In this document: positions 44,411 through 53,877 of the stretch, piece after piece
How the letters are laid out: each line of letters starts with the position of its first letter
Position numbering within the stretch: the first letter of the stretch is position 1
Source of the DNA: Lacrimispora defluvii
Lineage (GTDB): Bacteria > Bacillota > Clostridia > Lachnospirales > Lachnospiraceae
Length of the DNA stretch: 64,000 nucleotides
Reading direction: 5' to 3'
NCBI GenBank assembly: GCA_013036995.1
Contig: JAAOXG010000026.1
Location: 26,537 to 90,536, forward strand
The notes under the pieces: generated by a model
The model's input: only the letters and a program-made list of their open reading frames with translations
What the model was told of the DNA's origin: nothing
Databases searched by the model: none
Made by a program: the position numbers and the translations under genes

Positions 44411-44955
44411 AATTAACAGATGATGAAAAATGGCTGGCTTCCCAGACCTGTAATCCTGCTTATGATGGTAGATTTTTTTATGGTGTGAAAACAACTGGGA
44501 TTTACTGCCGCCCCTCCTGTAAGTCAAAAAGTCCAAAGAGGGAAAATGTCCTCTTTTTTGACACGGCAAAGCAGGCTGCAGAAAGTGGACTGCGTCCCTG
44601 TAAACGCTGCCGTCCGGATTTGCTGGAATTTCAGCCGCTAAAGGATTCAGCGGATAAAATAAAAGAAGTATGTGACCAGTATTTTACGGATCGCAGCCGT
44701 CTAAAAAAAGAACTGGCGGGACTGGGGCTGAGCAGGAACCGTATGATACAGCTGTTTCAGGGGCAATATCAGAAAACGCCATCAGAATATTTAAACCAGC
44801 TGCGCATTGCCAGTGCAAAAGATCAGCTTGTCCATACCCAAAATAGTATTCTGCAAATTTCCCTGCAAAGCGGATTCGAGAGCCTCTCTGCATTTTATGC
44901 ACAGTTTAGGAAAGTGACAGGCGTTTCGCCAAAAGAATACCGTAAAAAAGCTTGA
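44398..44955 (+). CDS. adaA: AdaA-like methylphosphotriester-sensing AraC regulator
   Basis: A 185-residue protein. The N-terminal Ada zinc domain has four cysteines (YCRPSC and PCKRCRPD), whose first cysteine accepts methyl groups from phosphotriesters; the C-terminal half is an AraC double HTH (LGLSRNRMIQLFQGQY; ISLQSGFESLSAFYAQFRK). Methylation turns it into an activator of repair genes, probably this operon. AAAGGAGGTGATAAA precedes the ATG, which overlaps alkA by 13 bases. Confidence 0.92.
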   Translation: MSEVKLTDDEKWLASQTCNPAYDGRFFYGVKTTGIYCRPSCKSKSPKRENVLFFDTAKQAAESGLRPCKRCRPDLLEFQPLKDSADKIKEVCDQYFTDRSRLKKELAGLGLSRNRMIQLFQGQYQKTPSEYLNQLRIASAKDQLVHTQNSILQISLQSGFESLSAFYAQFRKVTGVSPKEYRKKA

Positions 44956-45027
44956 CTATCTGTATTGGAGTGGATATATTAAAACAAAAAGCAGGATATG
45001 GATATAAAAGGGAAAGGAGTTAACGTT

Positions 45028-45804
45028 ATGTCTAAAATGCCCATGATATTTGCAGGCCATGGATCACCGATGAACGCCATAGAAGATAATCGGTATACCA
45101 GGGAGTGGAGGGAAATGGCAAAGAAAATCCCCAGACCTGAATCAATTGTATCAATCTCGGCTCATTGGTATACGGAAGGTACAAAGATTATGAATGAGGA
45201 AAATCCAAAGACTGTTTATGATATGTATGGATTTCCTGAAGAGCTATATAAGATTTCATATAATGCACCTGGTAATCCCGCACTTGCAGGTAATGTAAAA
45301 GATATGATCAGCAAACAAAGCGTTTACGACAATACCTGGGGCATTGATCATGGCACATGGTCTGTTCTGACTCATATGTTCCCGCAACGGGATATCCCGG
45401 TTTTTCAGATCAGTATCGATGCTTTTGCCCCGCCGCAGGTTCATTATCAGATAGGAAGGGAATTGAAATCCTTAAGGAACCAGGGCGTTCTTTTATTTGG
45501 CACAGGAAATATTGTTCACAATTTGAGAATGATTGACTGGGGGATGGAAGACGATGGATTTAAATGGGCATATTCATTTGACGATTATATAAAAACAAAC
45601 ATTGAAAACAGAAATCACGAAAATATCCTTCACTACATGAGTCAGGGTGAGGCAGCTAATTTAGCTGTACCCGCGCCGGATCATTTTAATCCAATCTTGT
45701 ATTTGCTCGGAGCATCGGATGAAGAAGATAAGATAACTGTATATAACAACAGCTGTATGCTGGGTTCCTTATCTATGACCAGCTATTTATTTGAGTCATT
45801 TTAA
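45028..45804 (+). CDS. LigB/YgiD-type extradiol dioxygenase (4,5-DOPA dioxygenase-like)
   Basis: A 258-residue class III extradiol dioxygenase of the YgiD group: FAGHGSPMNAIEDN with a metal His, ISAHWYTEGT with a second, GIDHGTWSVLTHMFP and GTGNIVHNLRMIDW. It cleaves catechols such as DOPA in tests of homologues; the physiological substrate in an anaerobe is unclear. I chose ATG 45028 because AAAGGAG lies 8 bases before it; an upstream ATG at 44998 is in frame. Confidence 0.85.
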   Translation: MSKMPMIFAGHGSPMNAIEDNRYTREWREMAKKIPRPESIVSISAHWYTEGTKIMNEENPKTVYDMYGFPEELYKISYNAPGNPALAGNVKDMISKQSVYDNTWGIDHGTWSVLTHMFPQRDIPVFQISIDAFAPPQVHYQIGRELKSLRNQGVLLFGTGNIVHNLRMIDWGMEDDGFKWAYSFDDYIKTNIENRNHENILHYMSQGEAANLAVPAPDHFNPILYLLGASDEEDKITVYNNSCMLGSLSMTSYLFESF

Positions 45805-45837
45805 AAGAGTATTCAAAAGAAAAACAGGAGAAATACA

Positions 45838-46731
45838 ATGTGGTTTATTCTTTCGCTTATCGCGATATTGTTTTGGAGCGGTTCTGATCTTTTTTCAAAA
45901 ATGGGTTCAGAGCCAGATGATAAATACAGTCATTGGAAAATGATAATGGCAGTGGGTACCATCATGGGAATACACGCAGTGATTGAATTATGCAGAGGTG
46001 CCCAGTTTCAGATTTCAGATATTCTCACCTATCTGCCAGTATCATTTCTTTATATTCTGGCTATGATACTTGGTTATGCAGGCCTGCGTTACGTAGTCCT
46101 TTCTGTTTCCACACCCATTTGCAATTCATCAGGCGCAGTTGCGGCTCTTTTGTGTTTCTTTGTTTTGAAGGAGACAATGAGCGGGTTGCAGTTTTTTGCG
46201 GTGGCATTGGTATGTATCGGGATTTTCTTTCTTTCTGTATTTGAAAAGAAGCAGGAGGATGCAGAACGAATGCAGGCCGGTATAATTCCGGACAGGAAAT
46301 ATACCCATAGCTTTATTGCTATTTTCTTTCCGATTTTTTACTGTATCATTGATGGACTTGGTACTTTTGCAGATGCATTGGTTCTAGACCGGTATATCGC
46401 AGAGGGATCAGCCAATATTGCATATGAGTTCACATTTTTGTTGATGGCTGTTTTTGCATTTATTTATGTGGTGATTATTAAAAAACAGAAAATTAAACTT
46501 TCCGCTGAAAAACCAAAGATACTTGCAGGTGTATTTGAAACGGCAGGACAATTTGCATATATTTTTGCGTTGGGAGATAATGCAATTGTTGCTGCTCCGT
46601 TAATTTCATCTTACTGTATCTTTTCACTTGTATGGGCAAGAATTATATTGAAGGAAAAGCTGTCATGGAAACAGTATCTTGTCATTGCTATAGCAGCTGT
46701 CGGTATTGTGATACTTGGTATGGAAGGATAA
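45838..46731 (+). CDS. DMT-family (EamA) transporter
   Basis: A 297-residue membrane protein with ten predicted helices in two EamA repeats, including AGLRYVVLSVSTPICNSSGA and ALGDNAIVAAPLISSYCIFS at equivalent positions, and ending AIAAVGIVILGM. Probable metabolite exporter. AGGAG precedes the ATG. Confidence 0.85.
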   Translation: MWFILSLIAILFWSGSDLFSKMGSEPDDKYSHWKMIMAVGTIMGIHAVIELCRGAQFQISDILTYLPVSFLYILAMILGYAGLRYVVLSVSTPICNSSGAVAALLCFFVLKETMSGLQFFAVALVCIGIFFLSVFEKKQEDAERMQAGIIPDRKYTHSFIAIFFPIFYCIIDGLGTFADALVLDRYIAEGSANIAYEFTFLLMAVFAFIYVVIIKKQKIKLSAEKPKILAGVFETAGQFAYIFALGDNAIVAAPLISSYCIFSLVWARIILKEKLSWKQYLVIAIAAVGIVILGMEG

Positions 46732-46774
46732 GATAAGGACCGGGTAATCAGGGAAAGGAAAAGGTTAATCTATT

Positions 46775-47173
46775 ATGTGGCAGTGCTCAAAATGCGGACG
46801 GGAATTTAAAAATCAGGATCAAAATCATTTTTGCAGTGAGGCGCCAAATACCATAGACGCCTATATTGAAACTCAGGAAATGGAAGTTCAGCCGCTTTTA
46901 CACCAAATCAGAAATACAATACGAACAGCGTTGCCAGATGCACAGGAACGTATCTCATGGAGAATGCCAACTTACTGGAACGGACACAATATTATTCATT
47001 TTGCCGCCTTTAAAAAACATATTGGAGTCTATCCCGGTGAACAGGCTATGGTTCACTTTGCAGGAAGGCTGACAGAATATAAGACCAGTAAAGGAGCCAT
47101 ACAGATTCCTTATGATAAACCTCTTCCGCTGGATTTAATTGCCGAAATTGCAAAATGGTGTTATAGCCATTAA
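46775..47173 (+). CDS. DUF1801/YdhG-like protein with N-terminal zinc ribbon
   Basis: A 132-residue protein. An N-terminal CSKC...HFC segment (first 20 residues) looks like a zinc ribbon; the rest is a DUF1801 domain (IRTALPDAQERISWRMPTYW, HIGVYPGEQ, KGAIQIPYDKPLP). B. subtilis homologues act as frataxin-like iron chaperones, so a role in iron handling is possible. Confidence 0.8.
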   Translation: MWQCSKCGREFKNQDQNHFCSEAPNTIDAYIETQEMEVQPLLHQIRNTIRTALPDAQERISWRMPTYWNGHNIIHFAAFKKHIGVYPGEQAMVHFAGRLTEYKTSKGAIQIPYDKPLPLDLIAEIAKWCYSH

Positions 47174-47209
47174 TTTCAATTTGCTGGTATAATGAGGTAA
47201 GTGAAACCA

Positions 47210-47665
47210 ATGAAACACATAGCAATCATATCGGATACTCATGGCATTCTGAGAGAGCCGGTCATGGCTGAACTGGATGCCGCCAATTGCATAATTCACG
47301 CCGGAGATATTGACACCCCGACCATTGCTGATTCTGTCCGAATGCTGGGAGAGACCTACATGGTGCGCGGCAATAACGACTTGGATTGGGCGAAAGAGCT
47401 GCCGGCCAGCATTTCTGTGACTATTGAAGGTGTCAGATTCTTCATCGTTCATAACAGAAAAGATGTCCCCGGACATTTGTCAGAAGTGGACGTAGTGATC
47501 TATGGTCATTCTCATAAATACTTCTCAGAAGTGATAGATGGTGTATTGTATCTTAATCCTGGCAGCTGCGGGAAGAGGCGTTTTAATATAGGGCTTACGA
47601 TGGTCCGGATGATTGTGGATAGGGGGCAGTATCAATATGAAAAGGTGATAATTCCCCAGGATTAA
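47210..47665 (+). CDS. YfcE/MJ0936-type metallophosphoesterase
   Basis: A 151-residue phosphodiesterase: IISDTHG, HAGDID, VRGNNDLDW and IYGHSHKY are the four metal-binding motifs, and LNPGSCGKRRF the typical end. A GTG at 47201 is in frame but is only 3 bases from GAGG, so ATG 47210 is preferred. Confidence 0.88.
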   Translation: MKHIAIISDTHGILREPVMAELDAANCIIHAGDIDTPTIADSVRMLGETYMVRGNNDLDWAKELPASISVTIEGVRFFIVHNRKDVPGHLSEVDVVIYGHSHKYFSEVIDGVLYLNPGSCGKRRFNIGLTMVRMIVDRGQYQYEKVIIPQD

Positions 47666-47688
47666 ATTTAAGGGACGGAGGACGGGCT

Positions 47689-48177
47689 GTGGACAAAGAA
47701 GAACAGGTTATGTCAGAACTTTGGGATTTATTTAATAAGAAGATGTGGCTTGACAGCTTCAAAATGAAAACCAGACTGAAAGGATATAATCCTTCAGAAG
47801 TACATTGTATCGAATACATTGGTGGAAATGAAGATTCCAATGTGACAAAACTTGCTGAGGCGTTTTATATGACAAGGAGCGCAATCAGTAAGCTGACCAG
47901 GAAGCTTATTGAAAAAGGTCTGATTGAAAGTTATCAGAAACCAGACAACCGGAAAGAAGTATATTTCAGGCTTACAAAACAGGGCGATAAGATATACAAA
48001 GTACATAAGGAATTGCATAGGGAATATAAAGAGCGGGATAAAGCGGTATTTGATAAAATAACAGAAGAACAGTATGACAATATGCTTGGTTTTACGGAAA
48101 AATTTAATCAACATTTAGATGCAGAGATAAAAAAGCTGGGGGTGGATATTACGTCTGGCTGGTGTGATAAATTATAA
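47689..48177 (+). CDS. MarR-family transcriptional regulator
   Basis: A 162-residue winged-helix regulator: TKLAEAFYMTRSAISKLTRKL is the recognition region and DNRKEVYFRLTKQG the wing. The start is GTG 47689 with GGAGG 8 bases upstream. It is followed by a terminator and then a flavoprotein gene with repeated promoter elements, its probable target. Confidence 0.88.
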   Translation: MDKEEQVMSELWDLFNKKMWLDSFKMKTRLKGYNPSEVHCIEYIGGNEDSNVTKLAEAFYMTRSAISKLTRKLIEKGLIESYQKPDNRKEVYFRLTKQGDKIYKVHKELHREYKERDKAVFDKITEEQYDNMLGFTEKFNQHLDAEIKKLGVDITSGWCDKL

Positions 48178-48188
48178 CTGATGGAGAG

Positions 48189-48221
48189 GCAGCCCAAATG
48201 AAGAAAAGAGGGCTGCTTTTT
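48189..48221 (+). terminator. Terminator after the MarR gene
   Basis: GCAGCCC pairs with GGGCTGC around a 14-base loop, followed by TTTTT. Confidence 0.75.
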
Positions 48222-48236
48222 ATTATGCCATTATTG

Positions 48237-48291
48237 TTGACAAGGACACAAAAATGTATTACCATGTATTTATGAGTCTTAGGACACAAAA
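48237..48291 (+). promoter_or_regulatory. Promoter region with an 11-base direct repeat before the flavoprotein gene
   Basis: TTGACA (48237-48242) with TACCAT 17 bases on (48260-48265) is a possible promoter. AGGACACAAAA occurs twice, at 48243-48253 within the spacer and at 48281-48291, spaced 38 bases start to start. The repeat could be an operator for the adjacent MarR protein. Confidence 0.4.
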
Positions 48292-48329
48292 CAAAAGGAA
48301 TGATATTTCAAATCAAAAGGAGGATTCAG

Positions 48330-48896
48330 ATGAATATGATAGGAATTATCGCCAGCGGGCGAAAAGAGGGCAATACTGCCTTTATTGTAAATAAAATGCT
48401 GGAGGGCGCAAGAGAACAGGGTGCTCAAACCCAGTCGTTTAGTTTCAGCGATCTTAATATAAAACCTTGCAGGGGATGCTGGGCCTGCCATAAGAGCGAT
48501 CAGGGCTGTGTTATCAATGATGATATGCAGAAAATATATGATGCCATGGAGTATACAGATGTTATCATCTTAGGCCTGCCAATCTACATGGGGCAGATGA
48601 GTGCTCAGGGAAAGATATTCACCGACAGGCTGTTTGCACGGTTTTCACCAAGGTTTTCCCCTTATTTTAAAGAAAATGCTGTTAAGAAACAATTGGTTCT
48701 TTCTTTTAACCAGGGCAATCCCAATGGTGATCTGTTTAAGCCTTATATCGATTATACAAACCAAATGTTTCGAACTCTGGAATTTAATGTGAAGGAGGTT
48801 CCTGTTGTCACTGATTTACGAAATGGATCAATACATGACAGAGAAGACTTATGCAGAAACTTAAAGCATTTGGGTTCCAGTTTAGCAATGATTTAA
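48330..48896 (+). CDS. NADPH-dependent FMN reductase-like flavoprotein
   Basis: A 188-residue flavodoxin-fold protein: GIIASGRKEGNTAFIVNKML binds the FMN phosphate, CRGCWACHKSDQGCVINDDM is a cysteine-rich segment found in iron-sulphur flavoprotein relatives, and IILGLPIYMGQMSAQ lies near the isoalloxazine. Probably reduces quinones or disulphides. AAAGGAGG precedes ATG 48330. Paired with the MarR regulator. Confidence 0.82.
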   Translation: MNMIGIIASGRKEGNTAFIVNKMLEGAREQGAQTQSFSFSDLNIKPCRGCWACHKSDQGCVINDDMQKIYDAMEYTDVIILGLPIYMGQMSAQGKIFTDRLFARFSPRFSPYFKENAVKKQLVLSFNQGNPNGDLFKPYIDYTNQMFRTLEFNVKEVPVVTDLRNGSIHDREDLCRNLKHLGSSLAMI

Positions 48897-48969
48897 TTGT
48901 ATTATTTGCCAATATGTCATACAATGATGTTAAATGCAAATGAACTGTTTATAGTTTGGGAGGTAGTGT

Positions 48970-50397
48970 ATGAGACTTGAAAAAGCCACACCAGAATCAC
49001 AGGGAGTTCATTCCCAGGCGATTCTGGAATTTTTAAACAAAGTAAACCAACAGGGATTAGAGCTTCATTCATTTATGCTGCTTAAGAACGGTAAAAATAT
49101 TGCTGATTGCTGGTGGAAGCCCTATGGCCCCCAGTACAGACATCAATTATTTTCTTTAAGCAAAAGCTTTACATCCATCGCAATTGGGCTGGCAGTAGAG
49201 GAAGGCCTGCTGACAACAGATACTCTGATTGCTGATATATTTACTGCTGAAATGAAAGAACTGGGGGAAAAGGTTGACGGTAAAATCAAGAAAATGACCG
49301 TGAAAAACCTCCTGACAATGGGAACCGGAATGACATATGAGAACTGGAACTGGGATGATGAGAATTATAATAACATTCTTGGATTTTTAAGCTCCCATAT
49401 AAAGAATGAACCGGGAAGTACTTTTTTTTACAATACCATGGCTACCTATATGTGTTCTGCGATTATTACAAGATTAACCGGGCAGAAGCTTGTGGACTAT
49501 CTTATGCCCAGGCTGTTTGAACCGCTGGGGATTGATCCCGTTTGGGAAGAAGACAATCTGGGTATCAGCTTTGGAGGCTTTGGACTGAATATTAAGACAG
49601 AGGATATCGCCGTTTTTGGACAGATGCTTTTGCAAAAGGGGGAATACAATGGACGGCAGCTGGTACCTGCAGCATGGATAGACGAAGCAACCTCCAAACA
49701 GATTAACAACGGCGACGAAGCTGATAATGACTGGGCTCAGGGTTATGGATACCAGTTCTGGAGATGTGTGCCCGAAGGAGTGTACCGCGGAGATGGCATG
49801 TATGGACAATACTGTATCGTTATGCCTGAATATAACTGCGTTATCGCTGTAACAAGTAATGCAGACATGGGTAAATTTATGAAACTGATCTGGAGTGACC
49901 TTCTTCCGGCACTTGGAGGGGAAGGGGCTCTGCCTCAAAGTGATGATTACAGTAGACTGCTTGAGTTTCGGGCAAGCCAGACTCATCTGAAGGTGAATGA
50001 AAATGCAGATCCTTATCCTGTATTCCGGGCTTCCTACCAGCTTTCTTCTGATTCAGAAGTAGATATAGAATTCAATATAAAAAAGATAAGATTTGATTTT
50101 GAAAGCGGTGAATGTCTGCTTGCTTTCTATAACGGTGAAAATTCGCAGCCATTATATGTGATCCGTTTTATAGAAAAAAAATGGGTGGAGACTGCGAAAC
50201 CATTCTGGGAAGACCAATCCTTTTACAGAGCCGTCTGCTACGGAGAATGGAAACAGGATAAGTTTAAAACCTGCATCTGGCATTATGAGACGCCCTTAAA
50301 TACAAAGCTTACGTTTACATTTGGAGATGAAATGAAAAATCTGGTTTTAAAGGTAGCGGCAGAGAAGGAAGTAATACTTAATTACGTCAGAATTTAA
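48970..50397 (+). CDS. Beta-lactamase-class-C-like serine hydrolase
   Basis: A 475-residue hydrolase of the penicillin-binding/class C fold. The SxxK motif is SLSK in HQLFSLSKSFTSIAIG, and GSTFFYNTMATYM is the likely YxN position. The C-terminal ~120 residues form an extra beta-rich domain. No signal peptide, so it is probably an intracellular esterase or peptidase rather than a resistance enzyme. Confidence 0.8.
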   Translation: MRLEKATPESQGVHSQAILEFLNKVNQQGLELHSFMLLKNGKNIADCWWKPYGPQYRHQLFSLSKSFTSIAIGLAVEEGLLTTDTLIADIFTAEMKELGEKVDGKIKKMTVKNLLTMGTGMTYENWNWDDENYNNILGFLSSHIKNEPGSTFFYNTMATYMCSAIITRLTGQKLVDYLMPRLFEPLGIDPVWEEDNLGISFGGFGLNIKTEDIAVFGQMLLQKGEYNGRQLVPAAWIDEATSKQINNGDEADNDWAQGYGYQFWRCVPEGVYRGDGMYGQYCIVMPEYNCVIAVTSNADMGKFMKLIWSDLLPALGGEGALPQSDDYSRLLEFRASQTHLKVNENADPYPVFRASYQLSSDSEVDIEFNIKKIRFDFESGECLLAFYNGENSQPLYVIRFIEKKWVETAKPFWEDQSFYRAVCYGEWKQDKFKTCIWHYETPLNTKLTFTFGDEMKNLVLKVAAEKEVILNYVRI

Positions 50398-50401
50398 AAA
50401 A

Positions 50402-51001
50402 CTAAGGCTCGTTTTTCCCTTCTTTGTTTTTTTGAATAACCTCCTGGAATATACTGTCTGAATTGCTTTTTTGTGTCTTCTGGTAACCTGCCATTAATTG
50501 ATTATGCTGTGATATTTCCGCCATTATTGTAATAAAATCTTCTTTTGTCAGCGGTTTTTTATCATCTTTTAGTTCATAGCCTATTTGACCGCTTACCTCT
50601 ATGGTAGCTGTTTTTACATCTTTTAATGAGCTCACACCGTTTTGGCGCAGACGAGTCTCCAGCCGGTCAACTGTAAGCCGTAATTTTTTTAGATTTTTCA
50701 AAATGATTTCTCCATTTTCAATGACAACCACTGCTTTGCCCGAAAAGAGAGATTCAAGGAGATCAAACTTTATTTCCAGATACTCCGATAATACCATAAG
50801 CATAGTGAATAGAAATGCAATCAGCAGTGTGCCCCAGACTCCTTTTTCGGCGATTGGTTGTATTAAAAGGGAGCCTATGCCAACCATGACAATGGTTTGC
50901 GTGATTGTCATCTGCGAGATTGATTTACGGCCCCCCAATCGCAGAACAAGTTTACCGGCAAAAAATATAATAATTGTTTTCCATATTAAGCTGTAATCCA
51001 T
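50402..51001 (-). CDS. DUF421 (YetF/YcaP-like) membrane protein
   Basis: A 199-residue protein with N-terminal hydrophobic segments, the family marker FAGKLVLRLGGRKSISQMT, and a soluble DUF421 domain (SLFSGKAVVVIENGEIILKN). Such proteins are common in spore formers; the function is not established. AGGAG lies before the ATG. Its stop is 5 bases from that of the convergent hydrolase gene. Confidence 0.85.
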   Translation of the reverse strand: MDYSLIWKTIIIFFAGKLVLRLGGRKSISQMTITQTIVMVGIGSLLIQPIAEKGVWGTLLIAFLFTMLMVLSEYLEIKFDLLESLFSGKAVVVIENGEIILKNLKKLRLTVDRLETRLRQNGVSSLKDVKTATIEVSGQIGYELKDDKKPLTKEDFITIMAEISQHNQLMAGYQKTQKSNSDSIFQEVIQKNKEGKNEP

Positions 51002-51180
51002 ACATTATCTCCTCTCAGGATTGTTCAGTTACTGTTATTATTGATCGATTTAAAATAATTATGTAATACACTAAATATTAAGGTGTGGGGAGTACCGGCG
51101 TATTTAGAGTATGAAAGGAATAAAATGGACGGATTGGCAGAGTGCAGGGAGGCGTGGATCAATAACAGGAGGATTCAATC

Positions 51181-52410
51181 ATGAAGTTAAGCAGGGAAGA
51201 GAAATCGTGGATACTGGTTGACTGCGGTAATTCAGCTTATTCCATGGCTGTCACAACCGCGCTACTGCCGATTATGTTCGGAATGTTTGATAATGTGAAA
51301 CGCAGCATGGATCTGGGGTATTTCAATTCCATTGCCAGTATCCTGGTAGCGGCTTTAAGTCCCATTTTGGGAGCTGCAGCCGATTATAAGGACAAAAAGA
51401 AGCGTTTTTTTGTATTCTTTACCTGTCTGGGAGTCCTGTCAACTGGATCCCTGGCGTTTATACCCCCTTCCAGCGGGCAATGGCAGCTTTTAATTCTGTT
51501 TTTTATTCTGTCAGCAATTGGTTTTGCAGGATCTAATATTTTTTACGATGCATTTATTGTGGATGTCACCAGTGATGAAAGAATGGATAAGATATCCTCC
51601 CTTGGTTTTGCGTTCGGATACATATCCAGTGTCCTCCCTTTTGGTATTAGTCTGATACTGATCTACCTTCTGGGAATGGAAAAATCCATCGGATATCAGG
51701 TTGGATTTATTATTACAGCTTTATGGTGGGGACTTTTTACCGTTCCCATGATAAGAGATGTAAAACAGATTCATTATGTGGAGCCTGGGAAGGATAATAT
51801 AAAGAATAGTTTTAAAAGGCTGGCAGAAACATTTAAACAAATGAAACAGTATCAGACTGTATTTATCTTTCTGGGCGCCTACTTCTTTTATATAGATGGT
51901 GTGGATACCATCATTAAGATGGTAATCCCTTATGCCACTGCAGTTATGGGAAACGATGCACTGGATACCTTCTCCCTGCTGGCGATTCTGCTGATTATTC
52001 AGATCATTGCCTTCCCATGCGCAATTTTTTATGGAAATATGGCAAAACGTTTCTCTGCCAAAACCATGATTATCATAGGAATATTTACTTATATCATTTC
52101 CTGCATTGCTGCATTTTATATATCTTCCGTCTGGCACATCTTCATTCTCGGTGCCATGATTGGTTCTGCACAAGGTGGGATTCAGGCACTGAGCCGATCT
52201 TATTTTGCTAAAATTATTCCGAAGGAGAAATCCAACGAATTCTTTGGGTTTTATAATATTTTTGGTAAATTTTCAGCTATTATGGGACCCACGCTGATGT
52301 CCCTTACAACAGCAGTTACAGGCAATGCAAGATGGAGTATTATTGGAATTATACCCCTCTTTTTAGTGGGATTTATTATATTTATAAGGCTTCCTATGGA
52401 AGAAAAATAA
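51181..52410 (+). CDS. UMF1/Atg22-like MFS transporter
   Basis: A 409-residue transporter with 12 hydrophobic segments. WILVDCGNSAYSMAVTTALLP and the acidic FIVDVTSDERMDKISSLGFAFGY loop mark the UMF1 group; GSAQGGIQALSRSYFAKIIP is the typical late segment. Probable exporter of amino acids or similar small molecules. The phosphodiesterase gene starts directly after its stop. Confidence 0.85.
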   Translation: MKLSREEKSWILVDCGNSAYSMAVTTALLPIMFGMFDNVKRSMDLGYFNSIASILVAALSPILGAAADYKDKKKRFFVFFTCLGVLSTGSLAFIPPSSGQWQLLILFFILSAIGFAGSNIFYDAFIVDVTSDERMDKISSLGFAFGYISSVLPFGISLILIYLLGMEKSIGYQVGFIITALWWGLFTVPMIRDVKQIHYVEPGKDNIKNSFKRLAETFKQMKQYQTVFIFLGAYFFYIDGVDTIIKMVIPYATAVMGNDALDTFSLLAILLIIQIIAFPCAIFYGNMAKRFSAKTMIIIGIFTYIISCIAAFYISSVWHIFILGAMIGSAQGGIQALSRSYFAKIIPKEKSNEFFGFYNIFGKFSAIMGPTLMSLTTAVTGNARWSIIGIIPLFLVGFIIFIRLPMEEK

Positions 52411-52411
52411 G

Positions 52412-53731
52412 ATGAAGGATGGGATGATGAAAATGAGCAGTGGAAAAGCAAAGCATCTGATCGTAATCTCTTATGATGCATTTTCCGAAGATAACTGGGA
52501 AAAAGCAAGCCGGCTTCCCAATCTTTCCCGTTTAATAGAAAACGGGGTTTTCAGTACTAAATTAAAAAGCGTGTATCCGACTCTTACCTATGTTGTCCAT
52601 ACCACTATGATGACCGGAGTTTATCCCGATAAACACGGAATTTATCATAATAACCCGCTCCAGCCTTTTATTGGAGAAGAAGAGCAGGCATGGTTCTGGT
52701 TCAGAAAAGATATCAGGGTACCCACTGTGTATGAAGCATTAAAAAAGCAAAAGATGAAATCGTCCGCAATTTTATGGCCTGTCACAGGAAAAGCCTCCAT
52801 TCGTTATAATATGCCTGAGATAAAAGCAATCGGACGTGAAAATCAGGCTCTTAAAATACTAAAAAATGGAAATCCCCTTTATTGCATGGGGCTTGAGATA
52901 AAATTCGGAAAAATAAGAAAAGGAATTGAGCAGCCCTACCTGGATGATTTTACGGTTATGTGCGGCACAGATACCATATTATCAAAGAAACCGGAGCTTT
53001 TAATGATCCATTTCATTGATCTGGACGATGCAAAACATCATTATGGGACAGACAGTACTGAGGTTGATCAGGTTCTCCTGCGCATGGATGAACGAATCGG
53101 AAAGATGATGGATGCGGCAGCTTCGGCAGGTATTTCAGAGGAAACAGTATTCATGGTACTGGGTGATCATGGTCAGAAGAATGTGAGATATAAGGTGAGG
53201 CTGAATCAACTGCTAAAAGAAGACGGTCTTATTTATGAAGAACATGGGAGCATGCACTGGAGGGCATATCTGCAGTCCGCAGGCGGGTCAGCTTATTTGC
53301 ACGTAAAGGAAAATGATGACGAGGCGAAGCAGCGCGCTCTGCAGATTCTTCAAAAAGCGGCAGGAGAGGAAACTTTAGGTATAGAGAAAATCTATACCGG
53401 GGAAGAACTGGAACGGTTCCATGCCTTCCCGGTTTCTGGCTGTATGCTGGAAGCTAAGCTGGGATATAGCTTTGATGACAGAATTACGGGTCCCCTTGTA
53501 ACGGATTTAAAAAAAGAGAATAAAACGTATGCAACCCATGGATATTCTCCGGAGAAGCCAGAATATGGCTGCTGCTTTGTGGTGTCAGGAAAAGGGATTA
53601 AAAAAGGACATCAGCTGGGAGAAATCCATATGGTAGATATTGCCCCAACCATAGCTTCCATTCTTGGCGTTGACTTTGGACCTTGTGATGGTAAAGTACT
53701 GGAAGATGCATTTCTTAATATAAGGGAATAA
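52412..53731 (+). CDS. Alkaline-phosphatase-superfamily phosphodiesterase (ENPP-like)
   Basis: A protein of up to 439 residues related to nucleotide pyrophosphatase/phosphodiesterases: VISYDAFSEDNW with a first metal Asp, the nucleophile Thr in YPTLTYVVHTTMMTG, FIDLDDAKHHYG, VLGDHGQ and a late His in ATHGYSPE. No signal peptide is visible. The start is ambiguous (ATGs at 52412, 52424, 52427 and 52433). Co-transcribed with the UMF1 transporter. Confidence 0.82.
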   Translation: MKDGMMKMSSGKAKHLIVISYDAFSEDNWEKASRLPNLSRLIENGVFSTKLKSVYPTLTYVVHTTMMTGVYPDKHGIYHNNPLQPFIGEEEQAWFWFRKDIRVPTVYEALKKQKMKSSAILWPVTGKASIRYNMPEIKAIGRENQALKILKNGNPLYCMGLEIKFGKIRKGIEQPYLDDFTVMCGTDTILSKKPELLMIHFIDLDDAKHHYGTDSTEVDQVLLRMDERIGKMMDAAASAGISEETVFMVLGDHGQKNVRYKVRLNQLLKEDGLIYEEHGSMHWRAYLQSAGGSAYLHVKENDDEAKQRALQILQKAAGEETLGIEKIYTGEELERFHAFPVSGCMLEAKLGYSFDDRITGPLVTDLKKENKTYATHGYSPEKPEYGCCFVVSGKGIKKGHQLGEIHMVDIAPTIASILGVDFGPCDGKVLEDAFLNIRE

Positions 53732-53783
53732 GGCTATTTTGACAGTTATGCTGAAATGGAATATCAAATCATGAATAAAATCT

Positions 53784-53875
53784 TAGAAATGCCCCAAAGA
53801 AACCGATAAGTATAGTAAGGGATGCAGCAGGCTGGTTGCTGGGATTCTCTTACTAAATTAGAACAGGGGGCATTT
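53784..53875 (+). promoter_or_regulatory. Sigma-D-like promoter and structured leader before a secreted protein
   Basis: TAGA-N15-CCGATAA (53784-53809) resembles motility sigma factor promoters (TAAA-N15-GCCGATAA). Downstream, TAAGGGA and TCTCTTA enclose CAGCA/TGCTG, a stacked hairpin. Independently, AAATGCCCC (53787-53795) can pair with GGGGCATTT (53867-53875), which contains the ribosome site of the next gene. The two readings compete, because a start at the sigma-D box would leave the left arm out of the transcript. Confidence 0.35.
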
Positions 53876-53877
53876 AT

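Noticed and set aside
53761..53877. Cyclic-di-GMP (GEMM) riboswitch before the secreted protein
   Set aside because: The region is structured but lacks the conserved GEMM core sequences, so I did not name a class.
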